A stretch of 29,114 bases of DNA from Chlamydiia bacterium (GCA_014239035.1 JAAZZY010000005.1:1-29114), one strand, 5' to 3'. Positions 15,536-25,361 are shown, counted from the first letter of the stretch. Made by a program: numbers and translations. Notes: generated by a model from the letters alone, not told the origin.

Positions 15536-15850
15536 ATGAAAAAAAACCTATTTATCGGAAACCTACCACATAGCATCAATGATGATCAACTTAGAGAGCT
15601 TTTTGAAGCTTACGGTGCTGTTGCATCAGCTAGAGTTATCATGGATCGTATGACTCAACGTTCAAAAGGATTTGGATTTGTTGAGATGGAATCAGAAGCA
15701 GAGGCAGAAGCTGCAATTGAAGCTTTAGATTCTAAAGAAGTGGGTGGACGTCCAATCGCTGTTAAAGTTGCTAATCCTAGAGAAAGCAGACCTGGCGGCG
15801 GCGGCGGCGGAGGCGGAAGACGCTTTGACAGCAATCGCAGACGCGACTAA
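15536..15850 (+). CDS. Glycine-rich RRM RNA-binding protein
   Basis: A 104-residue protein consisting of one RNA-recognition motif plus a short tail. RNP2 is LFIGNL (5–10) and RNP1 is KGFGFVEM (44–51), with the aromatic residues that stack on RNA in the usual places. The domain ends near PIAVKVANPRE (about 83). The tail has a run of eight Gly (87–94), then an Arg-rich end RRFDSNRRRD. Such small bacterial RRM proteins, common in cyanobacteria and chlamydiae, bind single-stranded RNA and are often cold- or stress-regulated. It has a strong ribosome site and a structured leader, fitting high and controlled expression. The Gly run is encoded by a GGC/GGA tract unlike the surrounding AT-rich DNA. 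Confidence 0.95.
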   Translation: MKKNLFIGNLPHSINDDQLRELFEAYGAVASARVIMDRMTQRSKGFGFVEMESEAEAEAAIEALDSKEVGGRPIAVKVANPRESRPGGGGGGGGRRFDSNRRRD

Positions 15851-15873
15851 TCACAGATCTTTTTAAGTGATAT

Positions 15874-15905
15874 AACCTCATTCTCGCTACGTGTGAAATG
15901 GGGTT
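15874..15905. terminator. Bidirectional terminator-like hairpin between convergent genes
   Basis: AACCTCATT (15874–15882) pairs with AATGGGGTT (15897–15905, one G-T pair). It follows the RRM stop by 24 bases and overlaps the 3' end of the convergent transporter gene. A short T-containing stretch follows on the plus strand. Confidence 0.45.
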
Positions 15906-17692
15906 TCTATTTGCCCTAAGGCTTCCTGTGCTTTGGAAAAGTTTAAGTTTTCATTCTTCTTCTCACTAAAATTAGCCTCAACTTGTCTTGAGATAGCTTT
16001 GAATATATTAAAAACACTCTTGTGCCCGCTTTGTGGTGCTTTTTTGTGAATATGTAAAAAGATGCTAGGGATTTTTGCTTGGATAAAAAAGTTTTCAAGA
16101 GCTTTTTTATATTGATCGCCTTCCTGCAATTGCTTCCTTCCTTCTAAAAAAATGCAAAGAGGCATCTTTTTATCGACAGCTTTCTGCACCTCTTGTTTAA
16201 ATTCTTCTTCGTTTTCGATAGGAATAGGAATGATATGTAGTAAAAGATTGATAGGTTTTAAGAAAAAAGAGGGTCTTTTCTTTACAAATCTAACAAAGCC
16301 CATTCGTGGATAAAGGTAAATCATACATAAAATATGTAAAATGGAGTACTTGCGGCAGAGGATAGTAACAGATTCATAGAAATCAGTATGGGGCTGATTG
16401 TGCAAGTCAATATGGAAAAATGATTTAAAAAAGGTTACCGCTAAAATACGAGAGAAGTATTCAGGCATACAGAATATTGTAATAATAGAGATAACAAGAG
16501 TGAGTAATCCTACTATCAAATAACCGGTTGCTGCAGATATTTTAAGGACGTTTGTAAAAAAACCAAGACATAGGGCTGCAATCAAAACACCTAAAAATCC
16601 CAAGAAACTTCCAGCCGCAACAATTTGACCCCGATCTTTCTCTGGACTGGCTATTTGAATATAGGCATCTACTGGAACAATAAAGAGCCCTCCGTGAAAA
16701 CCTAATGACAAAACCATAAGTACTGAAAAAATTAAACTATTTGAAAATGTGCCCAGCAAGATGTATGAAAAGCTAGTAATTACACCTCCCCAAATAGCAA
16801 TCCCAAGCTCCACATTTTTTCCAGAGATTATGGCAACAGTTAGTGAGCCTAATCCGACTCCAAGTGCTGCAGCCAAAAGAATGTAACCTGATTGTACATC
16901 AGTAATTTTTAAAGACTGGATTCCAAAAGGGATAATATTGAGTTGAGTAAATGCTGCTGTAAACACAAAGTACCCACCTATTAACAGGATTAGCAGTAGG
17001 TGAGGATATTTTTTTGCAAGTTTTAGACTTTTATAGACCTCGACTAAAAACATAACTTTAATTTTTTTATCAGGGTTTTGAGCTGGAGTTGTTTCGATTT
17101 GCAAACTTGTAAAAAATCCAAGGGCTGACAAAATAAAACAAAAAGCCGCTACAGCGGTATAATTTTCTCCAGTAATTTGTGTGAAAAAAGAAGCTAAAAA
17201 CGTGCCCAAAATAATGGCAACATAGGTTGCAAGAGTCATATAGCCATTAGCTTTTGAGAGCTCATCTTTTTTGACAATTTCAGGCAAAATTGCATATTTA
17301 GATGGCACAAATATAGAGGCCTGAACAGCTATAAAAAATAATGAAGCGTAGGCATTAAATTCACTGCACTTAAACATAGCATAAATGCCGTAGATCATCC
17401 CTAATACTTCTAACGCAAGGGAATAAACAATTACCTTTTTCTTTGAACATTTGTCAGCAAGTTCTCCAGCAGGCATTGAAAAAACTAAAAAAGGTGCGAC
17501 AAAGAGAAGACCAGAGAGAAACATAATGTTGCCACTCTTATCTGTCCCTAATATGGAGATTAATGAAAACGCAACTAGAAAGCGGAAAATAGCATCGTTA
17601 AGAGTAACTAAAAACTGCGTGATATTTAGGTACGTAAATGATGAGAAGCGCTTCCATAGAAAGATTTGGGCAATAAAAGATTGTCCTTTCAT
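15887..17692 (-). CDS. LplT/YgeD-type MFS transporter fused to a degenerate PlsC-like acyltransferase domain
   Basis: A 601-residue inner-membrane protein. Residues ~15–410 form a twelve-helix MFS transporter, with the loop motif AGELADKCSKKKVIV between helices 2 and 3, and resemble LplT, the lysophospholipid transporter that feeds Aas (YgeD in chlamydial annotations). The last ~190 residues resemble a PlsC-like acyltransferase: FLEGRKQLQEGDQYK (Glu517) corresponds to the FPEGT motif. The usual catalytic NHxxxxD motif is absent where expected (about 435–460, a hydrophobic stretch with no HxxxxD). The tail may thus be inactive and act as a binding or membrane-anchoring part. Its position divergent from recC matches the ygeD–recC–recB order in Chlamydia. 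No Shine-Dalgarno sequence is visible at ATG 17692. Confidence 0.82.
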   Translation of the reverse strand: MKGQSFIAQIFLWKRFSSFTYLNITQFLVTLNDAIFRFLVAFSLISILGTDKSGNIMFLSGLLFVAPFLVFSMPAGELADKCSKKKVIVYSLALEVLGMIYGIYAMFKCSEFNAYASLFFIAVQASIFVPSKYAILPEIVKKDELSKANGYMTLATYVAIILGTFLASFFTQITGENYTAVAAFCFILSALGFFTSLQIETTPAQNPDKKIKVMFLVEVYKSLKLAKKYPHLLLILLIGGYFVFTAAFTQLNIIPFGIQSLKITDVQSGYILLAAALGVGLGSLTVAIISGKNVELGIAIWGGVITSFSYILLGTFSNSLIFSVLMVLSLGFHGGLFIVPVDAYIQIASPEKDRGQIVAAGSFLGFLGVLIAALCLGFFTNVLKISAATGYLIVGLLTLVISIITIFCMPEYFSRILAVTFFKSFFHIDLHNQPHTDFYESVTILCRKYSILHILCMIYLYPRMGFVRFVKKRPSFFLKPINLLLHIIPIPIENEEEFKQEVQKAVDKKMPLCIFLEGRKQLQEGDQYKKALENFFIQAKIPSIFLHIHKKAPQSGHKSVFNIFKAISRQVEANFSEKKNENLNFSKAQEALGQIETPFHT

Positions 17693-17765
17693 AGTTTCTA
17701 AATAAGTGTCGGGGTTTTAAATCACTAACTTGTTATTTTGTCATTAATACTTCATAATCAGATTT

Positions 17766-20700
17766 GTGAATAGTAAACGATCATTTTTTTTTCATTTCAG
17801 TAACGATTATGAGCATTTGTTTGAAGCCCTTTCAAATGAAATGAAATCATCTCGCCCATTTGAAAAAATTTGGGTTGTTGTTCCAAGCTTAGCTGCAAAG
17901 AATTTTTTGAAAGAAAAGCTCTCTTTTCATTTGGGTATTTGCATGGGAATAGAATTTATGTTCGTGCAGCCATTAATCCATAAGATTATCAAATTATTCT
18001 TCTCCGAAATTACCACAGAGTCACATGTAGAACTTGCCCTTAATATTCAGATAACCCTTATGGAAATGATTGAAGAGGAGGGGTTTGAAGAGTTGCGGCA
18101 ATATTTAGGAATAAAAGACGATTCAAAAGATGGTGATGTTTCAAAGCTGACTTCACTTTGTGATCATTTAGCTTCTCTGTTTGTCACCTACTCTTTGTAT
18201 GTTCCAGAAATTGAAAACAGGTGGGATGAAAATTTAAGTCAGCATTGGCAAAAAAGAATTTGGGAAAAGGTTTTTTCAAATTTAAGTTACAATAAATGCC
18301 CATACAAAATTCTTAATCAAAAAGCTAGAATCTTAGAGAACTCTCCTCGCCTTTTCTTTTTCAACATAAGCTACATGCCCAGGCCCTATTTTGAGCTTCT
18401 AGAATATATAAGCTCAAAAATCAAAATGGAGTTTTTTCTTGTCTCACCATGCGCCTATTTTTGGACAGATGTCCAAAATGATTTTGAAAAGGCTCTATTT
18501 TTAAGAAAGGTACAAAAATTAAGTGTAGCAAAAAAACAGGTTAATGAGCTCGAGAGCTATTTGCATGAAACAAATCCTTTGCTTGCCAACTTAGGACGTC
18601 TAGGAAGGCAGTGGATGCGGTTTATTGAAGAGAAAGAGGTGGGAGTATCAGAAAACTATATTATACCTATAGATGCTAAAGAACTTGCTCCTTATCAAGA
18701 TAGAATAGATGAGTCAAAGACAGCATTTTCTCAAAAGCCTTTTACTCTTTTGAAAGGTGTGCAAACAGATATCCTATTAATGCGCTCTAAAGAGAAAGAG
18801 CTGCAAATAGATGAGCACCTATCAATTCAGATTCATCAGGCCTCAACATATCAAAGAGAAGTAGAGGTCCTCTACCAGAATTTATTGAAGCTTTTTGGTG
18901 ATGATAACACACTAAAGCCAAGTGATGTCGTCGTATATGTGGCAAATATTGAAAACTATATCCCCTATATTGAAAATATTTTTTCTCGTGAGCAATCAAA
19001 AATAGAAGCTTTGATTCATAATTATCCCTTTGCAATAAAAAACAAGGTGCTCAAGGCCGTTTTGTCTCTTTTAGAATTAGACTCATCACGGTGGGGTCAG
19101 AAGAAGCTTTTAGAGCTCTTTTATCACCCAGCATTTATGAATAGGTTTAATTTAACGCCTGAAATTTTACAAAAATGGCAGAGTTGGATAGATGAAATTG
19201 GCCCTTGTTGGGGGTATGACAAAGATGAGCAGCTATCTTTTTTAGAAATGCAATATGGCCAAAAGGCAAATGGTGATGAGTCAATAACTCCTTCGTGGGA
19301 AGAGTTTATTGACACAGTTATAAAATACTTATGTGAGCATCACGAAAATGCTCAGTTATTGCCTAACTTGGAATCTATTGACTTTTCATCATCTGATCAC
19401 CTCAACCTCTTCATAGAGGTGCTTATGTCTCTTAAAAAAGACTTCCGATTGCTTAGATATAAAAAGAAGCCTTTTTCTGACTGGGCAAGCACTTTAGAGG
19501 ATTTGATCAACAGCTATTTTAGGTTTGATGTAGAAGACCAAAGTGATGCCCAAAAAATTTTAGGTCACATTAAGCTTTTTCAGAGCTACCACTCAAAATC
19601 CGACGATAACCTTTTTGAATTTGAAACATTCTACTATTATTTAAAAAAAGAGCTTTTAGATTTTCAGTCAAAGACATCAAATCTGCAATTAGAATCTGTT
19701 TCGTTCTACTCTCTTTTTAACAGCACTCCCATCCCCTCTAAAATTACTTATGTAGTGGGACTAAATGATATGGTGTTTCCAAGGATTTCCAATGAGAATC
19801 CCCTTTCACTGATGTCTAAGTTCACTCAAAAAGATTTCTGCCCAGCTATTGTAGATTATGATCGCTACCTATTCTTAGAAATTCTTCTTAGTGCTAAAGA
19901 TATGCTTTTTTTGAGTTATTTGGGCTATTGTGTGGAGACATTTAAAGAGGTCGAGCCATCTATTCTAATAGTTGAGCTTCTTTCTTATTTAGACCAGTTC
20001 TTTGTCATTGGTAGTCAAAAGCCATCAGAGAAAATCCTCTATAAACATCCGCATCTTGGTTTTAATGCTAAGTATTTTGCACATAAAAACTACTTGTCTC
20101 AAAACTATCTGCTGGCTCAAAGCTATTATGAAAAGTCAAAAAAAAATTATGACATGCGCCTAGATCTTTTTTCAAATCAAGGAGGGATTTCAAGTTCAAT
20201 AGATTATAAAAATGAGATCTCGATTCAAGATTTATGTATGCTCATAAAAGACCCAATTGGGTTCGGAATGAAAAAGAGACATAAGATATTTTTGGAGCCA
20301 CTAGAGATCAACCATGAAAATCAACATTTTATCTTGCCTCCACTTCAAAAAGGTATTTTAAAAAAGGAAATGTTTAAGAAGCATTTTTTATCCAATGAAG
20401 ACGAACTGCCCAAAGGCATCTTCAAAAAACTAGCTCAAGAGACATTGACTGAAGATAGGCAAGCAATGGAAGGGTTTTTAAAAGAGCACTCCCTTAGTAG
20501 CGATGAGTTTTTTGATGTTGAATTTAGAAAAGATGTAAAAGAGCCCCTATTTTATGACGGTAGATTGTGGGTTGTCCCAAGTTTAAAACTTCCCCTAAAC
20601 CCCTATCTAACTATTGAACTTACGGGAAAACTAGAGACAGTGAGCAGAAATGGGCTCCTTAGCACGAGTGTATTAAGTATAGAATCAATGATTGCTGAGC

Positions 20701-21092
20701 TCCCAAAATATCTCATTTACCTGTGCTTAAATCAGATTTTTGAGATGGGTGTTGAACCTAAGTGGCTTTTTGCAAAATCAAAGAGCATTAAAACTCTAGA
20801 AGTAGATGATCCTTTGCACCTACTTAAAAAGTACCTTCAATTCTATTTTTTATGTTCTAGTCAATCCGTGCCCCTACTACCTGCTTGGATTCCATATTTT
20901 ATCACATCTAACCCAAAAGTTATTTCTGATCGAATTTGCAAAGACATTTCATCCCCACATTTTTATAATAAATATGCAAAAGCGGCCCTAAGCAAGGTGC
21001 AGATCCCCGACACTATGATCGAAATTTGGCAACTCCTTGCACAGGATTTATTTCAAGAAAGCTATGAGATTTTGAAAAATGAGTCAGTTTGA
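17766..21092 (+). CDS. recC: Exodeoxyribonuclease V gamma subunit
   Basis: A 1108-residue protein, close to E. coli RecC (1122). The N-terminus has the RecC pattern: EKIWVVVPSLAAKNFLKEKL, then HLGICMGIEFMFVQPLIHKI. A mid-protein KITYVVGLNDMVFPRI matches the conserved region following the inactivated helicase domains. The C-terminal third is the usual degenerate nuclease-like and RecB/RecD-contact region. RecC recognises Chi and splits the duplex in RecBCD. The start is GTG 17766, which has no good ribosome site; no better in-frame start is seen close by. It overlaps recB by 14 bp, so the two subunits are co-translated. The 73-bp gap to the divergent transporter must hold its promoter. Confidence 0.93.
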   Translation: MNSKRSFFFHFSNDYEHLFEALSNEMKSSRPFEKIWVVVPSLAAKNFLKEKLSFHLGICMGIEFMFVQPLIHKIIKLFFSEITTESHVELALNIQITLMEMIEEEGFEELRQYLGIKDDSKDGDVSKLTSLCDHLASLFVTYSLYVPEIENRWDENLSQHWQKRIWEKVFSNLSYNKCPYKILNQKARILENSPRLFFFNISYMPRPYFELLEYISSKIKMEFFLVSPCAYFWTDVQNDFEKALFLRKVQKLSVAKKQVNELESYLHETNPLLANLGRLGRQWMRFIEEKEVGVSENYIIPIDAKELAPYQDRIDESKTAFSQKPFTLLKGVQTDILLMRSKEKELQIDEHLSIQIHQASTYQREVEVLYQNLLKLFGDDNTLKPSDVVVYVANIENYIPYIENIFSREQSKIEALIHNYPFAIKNKVLKAVLSLLELDSSRWGQKKLLELFYHPAFMNRFNLTPEILQKWQSWIDEIGPCWGYDKDEQLSFLEMQYGQKANGDESITPSWEEFIDTVIKYLCEHHENAQLLPNLESIDFSSSDHLNLFIEVLMSLKKDFRLLRYKKKPFSDWASTLEDLINSYFRFDVEDQSDAQKILGHIKLFQSYHSKSDDNLFEFETFYYYLKKELLDFQSKTSNLQLESVSFYSLFNSTPIPSKITYVVGLNDMVFPRISNENPLSLMSKFTQKDFCPAIVDYDRYLFLEILLSAKDMLFLSYLGYCVETFKEVEPSILIVELLSYLDQFFVIGSQKPSEKILYKHPHLGFNAKYFAHKNYLSQNYLLAQSYYEKSKKNYDMRLDLFSNQGGISSSIDYKNEISIQDLCMLIKDPIGFGMKKRHKIFLEPLEINHENQHFILPPLQKGILKKEMFKKHFLSNEDELPKGIFKKLAQETLTEDRQAMEGFLKEHSLSSDEFFDVEFRKDVKEPLFYDGRLWVVPSLKLPLNPYLTIELTGKLETVSRNGLLSTSVLSIESMIAELPKYLIYLCLNQIFEMGVEPKWLFAKSKSIKTLEVDDPLHLLKKYLQFYFLCSSQSVPLLPAWIPYFITSNPKVISDRICKDISSPHFYNKYAKAALSKVQIPDTMIEIWQLLAQDLFQESYEILKNESV

Positions 21093-24000
21093 TATTTTAG
21101 ACCCAGACCTTGCTTTAGATAAGAAATACTTCATAGAAGCTTCTGCTGGATGTGGTAAAACGTTTTCAATAGAAAATGCATACGTTCGCCTTATCATGGA
21201 ATCTAAATATGATCTGAGCGTAGAGAGCATCCTAGTTTTGACTTTTACAAAAGAGGCCACCTCTGAGCTTCGAGCGCGCATAAGATCTAGCTTAAAATAT
21301 GCAAAAGATCAGTTAGAAGCTGATGATTCAAAGAGCTTTGAGTATATTCTGAGGTGTCGGGCCATGCCAATAGAGGATAGGGCTAGAGTAAGTAGAAATC
21401 TCGAAGATGCCTTGGCTAATTTTGATTCAGCTCAAATTTTTACTATTCATAAGTTCTGCTTTTTAAAATTGAAGCAATTTTTATTTCAAGCTCAGCTAGA
21501 CCTATCACAAGATGTTGAAAAAGCGCAGATTTCTGTGAAAACATATGAGCAAATTGTTAGAGATTATTTCGCTTTTAGTCTTAATGAAGACACGATTAAT
21601 TCGAGCCAGCTGCGGCTCTTATTAGGCTTTTATAAAAACGATTTTAACCTTTTACTGAAAGCATCTGTAATGCAGCTTTTAAAAGAGGTCCCAGTTGAAA
21701 AACCACAATCGTTTGAAGTTTTTTGCAAGTCTAGTACTCTTGAAATAGAAGCTTTGATAAAGCTGCATGGGTTGAATCCCGAACTTGTTTATGAGACACT
21801 CTCAAAGACTGCTCCTTTCTATAAAGGTGCAGTAAATAGAGAGAAAAAATTAAACCCCTTGCTTGAAAAAGCCTTTAAAGCCTTTTCAGAGCTTTTTACC
21901 AAGAAGCAAGACCTGAGCCAAATAGAAGAGTGCTTGCACACTTTTTCTCATATTGAGAAGCTCTTTCAAGATAGCAACCTTAAAAAATCAGCCTTAAAAG
22001 AAAATAGAAGTGAATCTAATTGGATTATACTAGAGGTCATAGGGCAAAGGCTCTTTTCTCATTTTAGACTTGCTGCAAGTAAAGAAAACTTAATTTCTTT
22101 GGTAGCCTATGAATCTCAGAAGCTGCTTAGCTATTATTTTAAGCAAAATAATATCCTTACTCCCAATAACATCTTAGAAAAACTTTTATTGCTTATTCAA
22201 AATAAGTCCGTAAAAAAAGCTATTTCGGATCAATATCAAGCGCTAATTATTGATGAATTTCAAGACACTGATCCCATTCAGTGGGAGATACTCTCTGAGA
22301 TTTTTCTCAAAGATCAAACTATAGAGCGCCCCTTTTACCTTGTCGGAGATCCAAAACAATCTATTTATGCGTTTAGAAAAGCTGATATCTACACCTATTT
22401 AAAAGCTGCACAAATGATGGGGGTTAAAGAGAAACAAACGCTCAATATCAATTATCGCTCTCAGCCGCAGCTTATTAAGGCGCTTAATGATTTGTTTGCA
22501 GAGCAAAGCAATAAATGGATTACTCTACCTAAATTGAATTCTTTTCTTCCTTATGTGCCCGTTCTTAGTTCAAACAGCATTGAGAAAAAAGAATTCTGTG
22601 ATGATCGAAAATCAATGCATTTTATTATTACGGAGCAAAATGAGCGTGCGGCACTTTCCCCTTCCCGTAAACTAGAAGAAGAACTGTTGTTCCCTTTTAT
22701 CGTCAGCGAAATTAACAAGCTGCAAACTAAAGGAGGTTTAAAGCTAAATCATTTTGCGATCCTTGTTAGAGACAGGTTTCAAGGAGGGAGACTCAAAAGC
22801 TTTCTGAAGAAACTTCAGATCCCCTTTACGGCAACTAGACCCGAGTCTCTTCAAAATCTTGATTCTACTTTGCAGTTTCTACAAATCTATCGATGTGTAT
22901 TGCAGCCTAAAAATAGTCGTTTGATACATAGATTAAAGATCAGCACTTTGCTCAATTGGCCAATTAAATTTTTTGAAGATGAGAACTTGCCTGCTCTAAT
23001 AGAGTATTTCTCTTCTTTAAAAACACTGCTTTTAGAGAAAGGTTTTTTAGCTTTTTATCAATCTTTGGTCTCACAACAATCTTTACTAAGAGAGTCCCTT
23101 TATCAAAGACTGCTTTCAAGTGAAGAAGGCATCTATCTTTATCAAGAGTTTGAGCAAATAAAAGAGCTTCTGCTGCAAAAAGAAATTGAAGGGAGCGATC
23201 CTTATGAACTACTTAACTTTTTAGAAGATCTTAGCAAACAAGAAACTCTTCCTGAAAAAACATACCCTCTGCGGCAAAACTTTGAAGAAGATGGAGTGCA
23301 AATACTGACCTTGCATATGAGCAAGGGCCTTGAATTTGAGATTATTTTTGCTCTTGGCCTTGTTAACCAAGTGACAGCAAAAGAAGACCTAGTCTTACTC
23401 AAAGCCAACAAATTACTAAGTGCAGCATCTTTGACTCAAAAAGAATTAAAAGAGCACTTTCAAGAGTTAGATGCTGAAAAACTTCGCACCCTATATGTTG
23501 CCTTAACTCGAGCAAAGCAAAGGCTTTATATACCATGTGTTTTTTCTGAGAAAAAGCAAAGCCTTGGTCAATGCTCTTCAATGGATCTTTTTCTTCAAAA
23601 GCTTAATTTAGATTTGCCAGCTCTTAAAAGTTTTGTCTCTAAACATCCAGAGATGTCTTTTTCTCATCTTAAAGAAAAGCTGGAAATCGAAAAGACTTTT
23701 ACAAAACCCAATTCTAAATTGATTGCTCCAACAAAACTCGAGCTAAATTTTACCAAACGCTTTAAACACTCCTTTACTTCTCTCTCTTCTTCTACGCATC
23801 ATTCTATAAGGGATTTGAGTGCTCCCCATGATTTTGAGACCCAAGATAAAAATATATATACCCTTCCAGCAGGCTCTCATACAGGCTCACTTATTCATAA
23901 AATTATGGAAACGATTTCATTTACTAGTGAGTTTGATATAGATCCACTAATTATGAAAACGCCATTTGAGCCATGGAGAGAGGTTATTAAAAAGTGGATT

Positions 24001-24432
24001 GAAAAAATTTTACACACGCCTATTGTCGTAGATGATTTGAGCTTCAGCCTTAGCGGGCTAGAGAAAAAGCAGGTCTATAAGGAGATTGAATTTTTATACC
24101 CTACAGATGGGAAAATCCAAGTGCAAGAGATGAATCTACAAGGGAGTTCTCTAAACGGCTTTATAGATCTTGTATGCAACTATCAGGGGAAGTACTTTCT
24201 GGTCGACTATAAGACAAATTGGCTAGGGGCTTCGTCACTTGATTATTCAAGTCTAGAACAAGCAATGCAAGAGCATCAATATCTATTGCAGGCAACAATT
24301 TACAAAGAAGCTTTAAAAAAATATATTGAAGCTTTCGAATCTCGTCCTTTCAATGAATGCTTTGGAGGAATTATCTACTGGTTTATTCGTGGAGTAGACC
24401 ATCCCAACTCAGGTCTTTATATTATAAAATAG
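21079..24432 (+). CDS. recB: Exodeoxyribonuclease V beta subunit (helicase–nuclease)
   Basis: A 1117-residue UvrD-like 3'-5' helicase with C-terminal nuclease, slightly shorter than E. coli RecB (1180). Walker A ASAGCGKTF (Lys27), motif Ia LTFTKEATSELRAR, Walker B LIIDEFQDTDP, motif III YLVGDPKQSIYAFRKAD, motif IV NYRSQPQLI, motif V LTLHMSKGLEFEIIFALG and motif VI LYVALTRAKQRLY are all intact. The nuclease has GFIDLV (Asp1030) and VDYKTNW (Asp1043, Lys1045), with the same D-13-D-2-K spacing as E. coli D1067/D1080/K1082, plus GSLIHKIME. The enzyme should be active as helicase and nuclease in RecBCD break repair. It starts within recC. recD, expected nearby in many bacteria, lies 2.86 kb downstream beyond an accessory cassette. 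Confidence 0.97.
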   Translation: MSQFDILDPDLALDKKYFIEASAGCGKTFSIENAYVRLIMESKYDLSVESILVLTFTKEATSELRARIRSSLKYAKDQLEADDSKSFEYILRCRAMPIEDRARVSRNLEDALANFDSAQIFTIHKFCFLKLKQFLFQAQLDLSQDVEKAQISVKTYEQIVRDYFAFSLNEDTINSSQLRLLLGFYKNDFNLLLKASVMQLLKEVPVEKPQSFEVFCKSSTLEIEALIKLHGLNPELVYETLSKTAPFYKGAVNREKKLNPLLEKAFKAFSELFTKKQDLSQIEECLHTFSHIEKLFQDSNLKKSALKENRSESNWIILEVIGQRLFSHFRLAASKENLISLVAYESQKLLSYYFKQNNILTPNNILEKLLLLIQNKSVKKAISDQYQALIIDEFQDTDPIQWEILSEIFLKDQTIERPFYLVGDPKQSIYAFRKADIYTYLKAAQMMGVKEKQTLNINYRSQPQLIKALNDLFAEQSNKWITLPKLNSFLPYVPVLSSNSIEKKEFCDDRKSMHFIITEQNERAALSPSRKLEEELLFPFIVSEINKLQTKGGLKLNHFAILVRDRFQGGRLKSFLKKLQIPFTATRPESLQNLDSTLQFLQIYRCVLQPKNSRLIHRLKISTLLNWPIKFFEDENLPALIEYFSSLKTLLLEKGFLAFYQSLVSQQSLLRESLYQRLLSSEEGIYLYQEFEQIKELLLQKEIEGSDPYELLNFLEDLSKQETLPEKTYPLRQNFEEDGVQILTLHMSKGLEFEIIFALGLVNQVTAKEDLVLLKANKLLSAASLTQKELKEHFQELDAEKLRTLYVALTRAKQRLYIPCVFSEKKQSLGQCSSMDLFLQKLNLDLPALKSFVSKHPEMSFSHLKEKLEIEKTFTKPNSKLIAPTKLELNFTKRFKHSFTSLSSSTHHSIRDLSAPHDFETQDKNIYTLPAGSHTGSLIHKIMETISFTSEFDIDPLIMKTPFEPWREVIKKWIEKILHTPIVVDDLSFSLSGLEKKQVYKEIEFLYPTDGKIQVQEMNLQGSSLNGFIDLVCNYQGKYFLVDYKTNWLGASSLDYSSLEQAMQEHQYLLQATIYKEALKKYIEAFESRPFNECFGGIIYWFIRGVDHPNSGLYIIK

Positions 24433-24540
24433 TTAATATATAAGTTTAATTAAAAATATATTATTAATGGTTTTTTATTTAATCTTAATAATGTTTTTGT
24501 TATAATTATTAGTGTTTATTAACAAAAATTTTTATTTAAT
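24433..24540. promoter_or_regulatory. Extremely AT-rich gap before the C58 peptidase gene
   Basis: This 108-bp stretch has very few G or C. It contains a perfect TATAAT (24501–24506) about 35 bases before the ATG but no clear -35 box, and no Shine-Dalgarno sequence. It could be the promoter of the peptidase gene and a target for AT-binding silencers. Confidence 0.4.
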
Positions 24541-25353
24541 ATGTCAGTTCAGGCCCCGACTTTATTTAGTAGAATTCATTCTACGGTTGACCAGTCTCAA
24601 AGTAAAGAACCCAAAAAGAGAATTAAAGAATCTAAGATCATAGTAGAAGGATCTCAAGAAGGAAAGATTGGCCAAGTTAATGATATTGTGATGGAGCACT
24701 TTTTCAACAAACTTCAAGATCTATCTCCAAGTGGAGTTAGATTTTCTGAGTATAGACTTGTTGAATATCTCTACGGAGGCACATGTTCTTCAATGGCCTT
24801 GAATTTAGTGAAGGATTATTTTGATCAAAGAGATCAAGATGAAGATATAGATCTTGTGATTGAATTAATGAAAAAATATTCCAAGTCAGGTCAAAAGTTT
24901 CGATCAGAGCAGGTTGCAATGAACGCGATTGAAACAACCTATTTTCCTAATTATGTAGATATTAAAAGAGCCAAAGTTCAGGCTATTTCAAATCCCTATG
25001 ATCTACAAATTACAGATGCAAGCCGTCCTCTTGAGATTCGAAATCTACTGCATGATTCTACACTTTTAGATCAAACCCTCTCCTCAATGGAAAATGGTGT
25101 TTATGTTTTAAGAGACCTATATGTATCTTATCATAATCATAAGGGAGAAAACTGGGGTCATACGATGGTACTTTTCAAATTTGAGGAAGGATATCTACTA
25201 TATGATCCAAACCATGGTTTGATGCAAATTGCAGAAGAAGAGGCTGTTGAAAAGTTTTTAGAGCATTTTGTTCAATTAAGAGAAGAGTGGTCACTTCATG
25301 AACCTAGATTTTATAAAGTTGAGTCTGTTGTAAGGCGCATCTTGGATCTATAG
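24541..25353 (+). CDS. YopT-like (peptidase C58 / papain-fold) cysteine protease, likely effector
   Basis: A 270-residue protein without signal peptide or membrane helix. It has a papain-like triad in C58 style: Cys82 in YGGTCSSMALNLVKDYF at a helix start, His207 in NWGHTMVLFKFEEG, and Asp222 in LLYDPNHG. The His-to-Asp gap of 15 is close to the 16 of YopT (His258, Asp274), and the DPN-x-G turn is characteristic. The first ~65 residues are Lys/Ser/Gln-rich and disordered-looking (starting MSVQAPTLFSRIHS), as in type III secreted effectors. YopT cleaves prenylated Rho GTPases; other C58 members have other targets, so the substrate here is unknown. Upstream DNA is extremely AT-rich without a clear ribosome site. 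It is convergent with the lipoprotein cluster and sits between recB and recD, suggesting an acquired gene. Confidence 0.7.
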   Translation: MSVQAPTLFSRIHSTVDQSQSKEPKKRIKESKIIVEGSQEGKIGQVNDIVMEHFFNKLQDLSPSGVRFSEYRLVEYLYGGTCSSMALNLVKDYFDQRDQDEDIDLVIELMKKYSKSGQKFRSEQVAMNAIETTYFPNYVDIKRAKVQAISNPYDLQITDASRPLEIRNLLHDSTLLDQTLSSMENGVYVLRDLYVSYHNHKGENWGHTMVLFKFEEGYLLYDPNHGLMQIAEEEAVEKFLEHFVQLREEWSLHEPRFYKVESVVRRILDL

Positions 25354-25361
25354 ATTTCGTT

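Noticed and set aside
17451..17705. 84-codon plus-strand frame opposite the transporter
   Set aside because: Antisense to strongly conserved transmembrane helices; Lys/Arg-rich composition is what antisense of hydrophobic codons gives.
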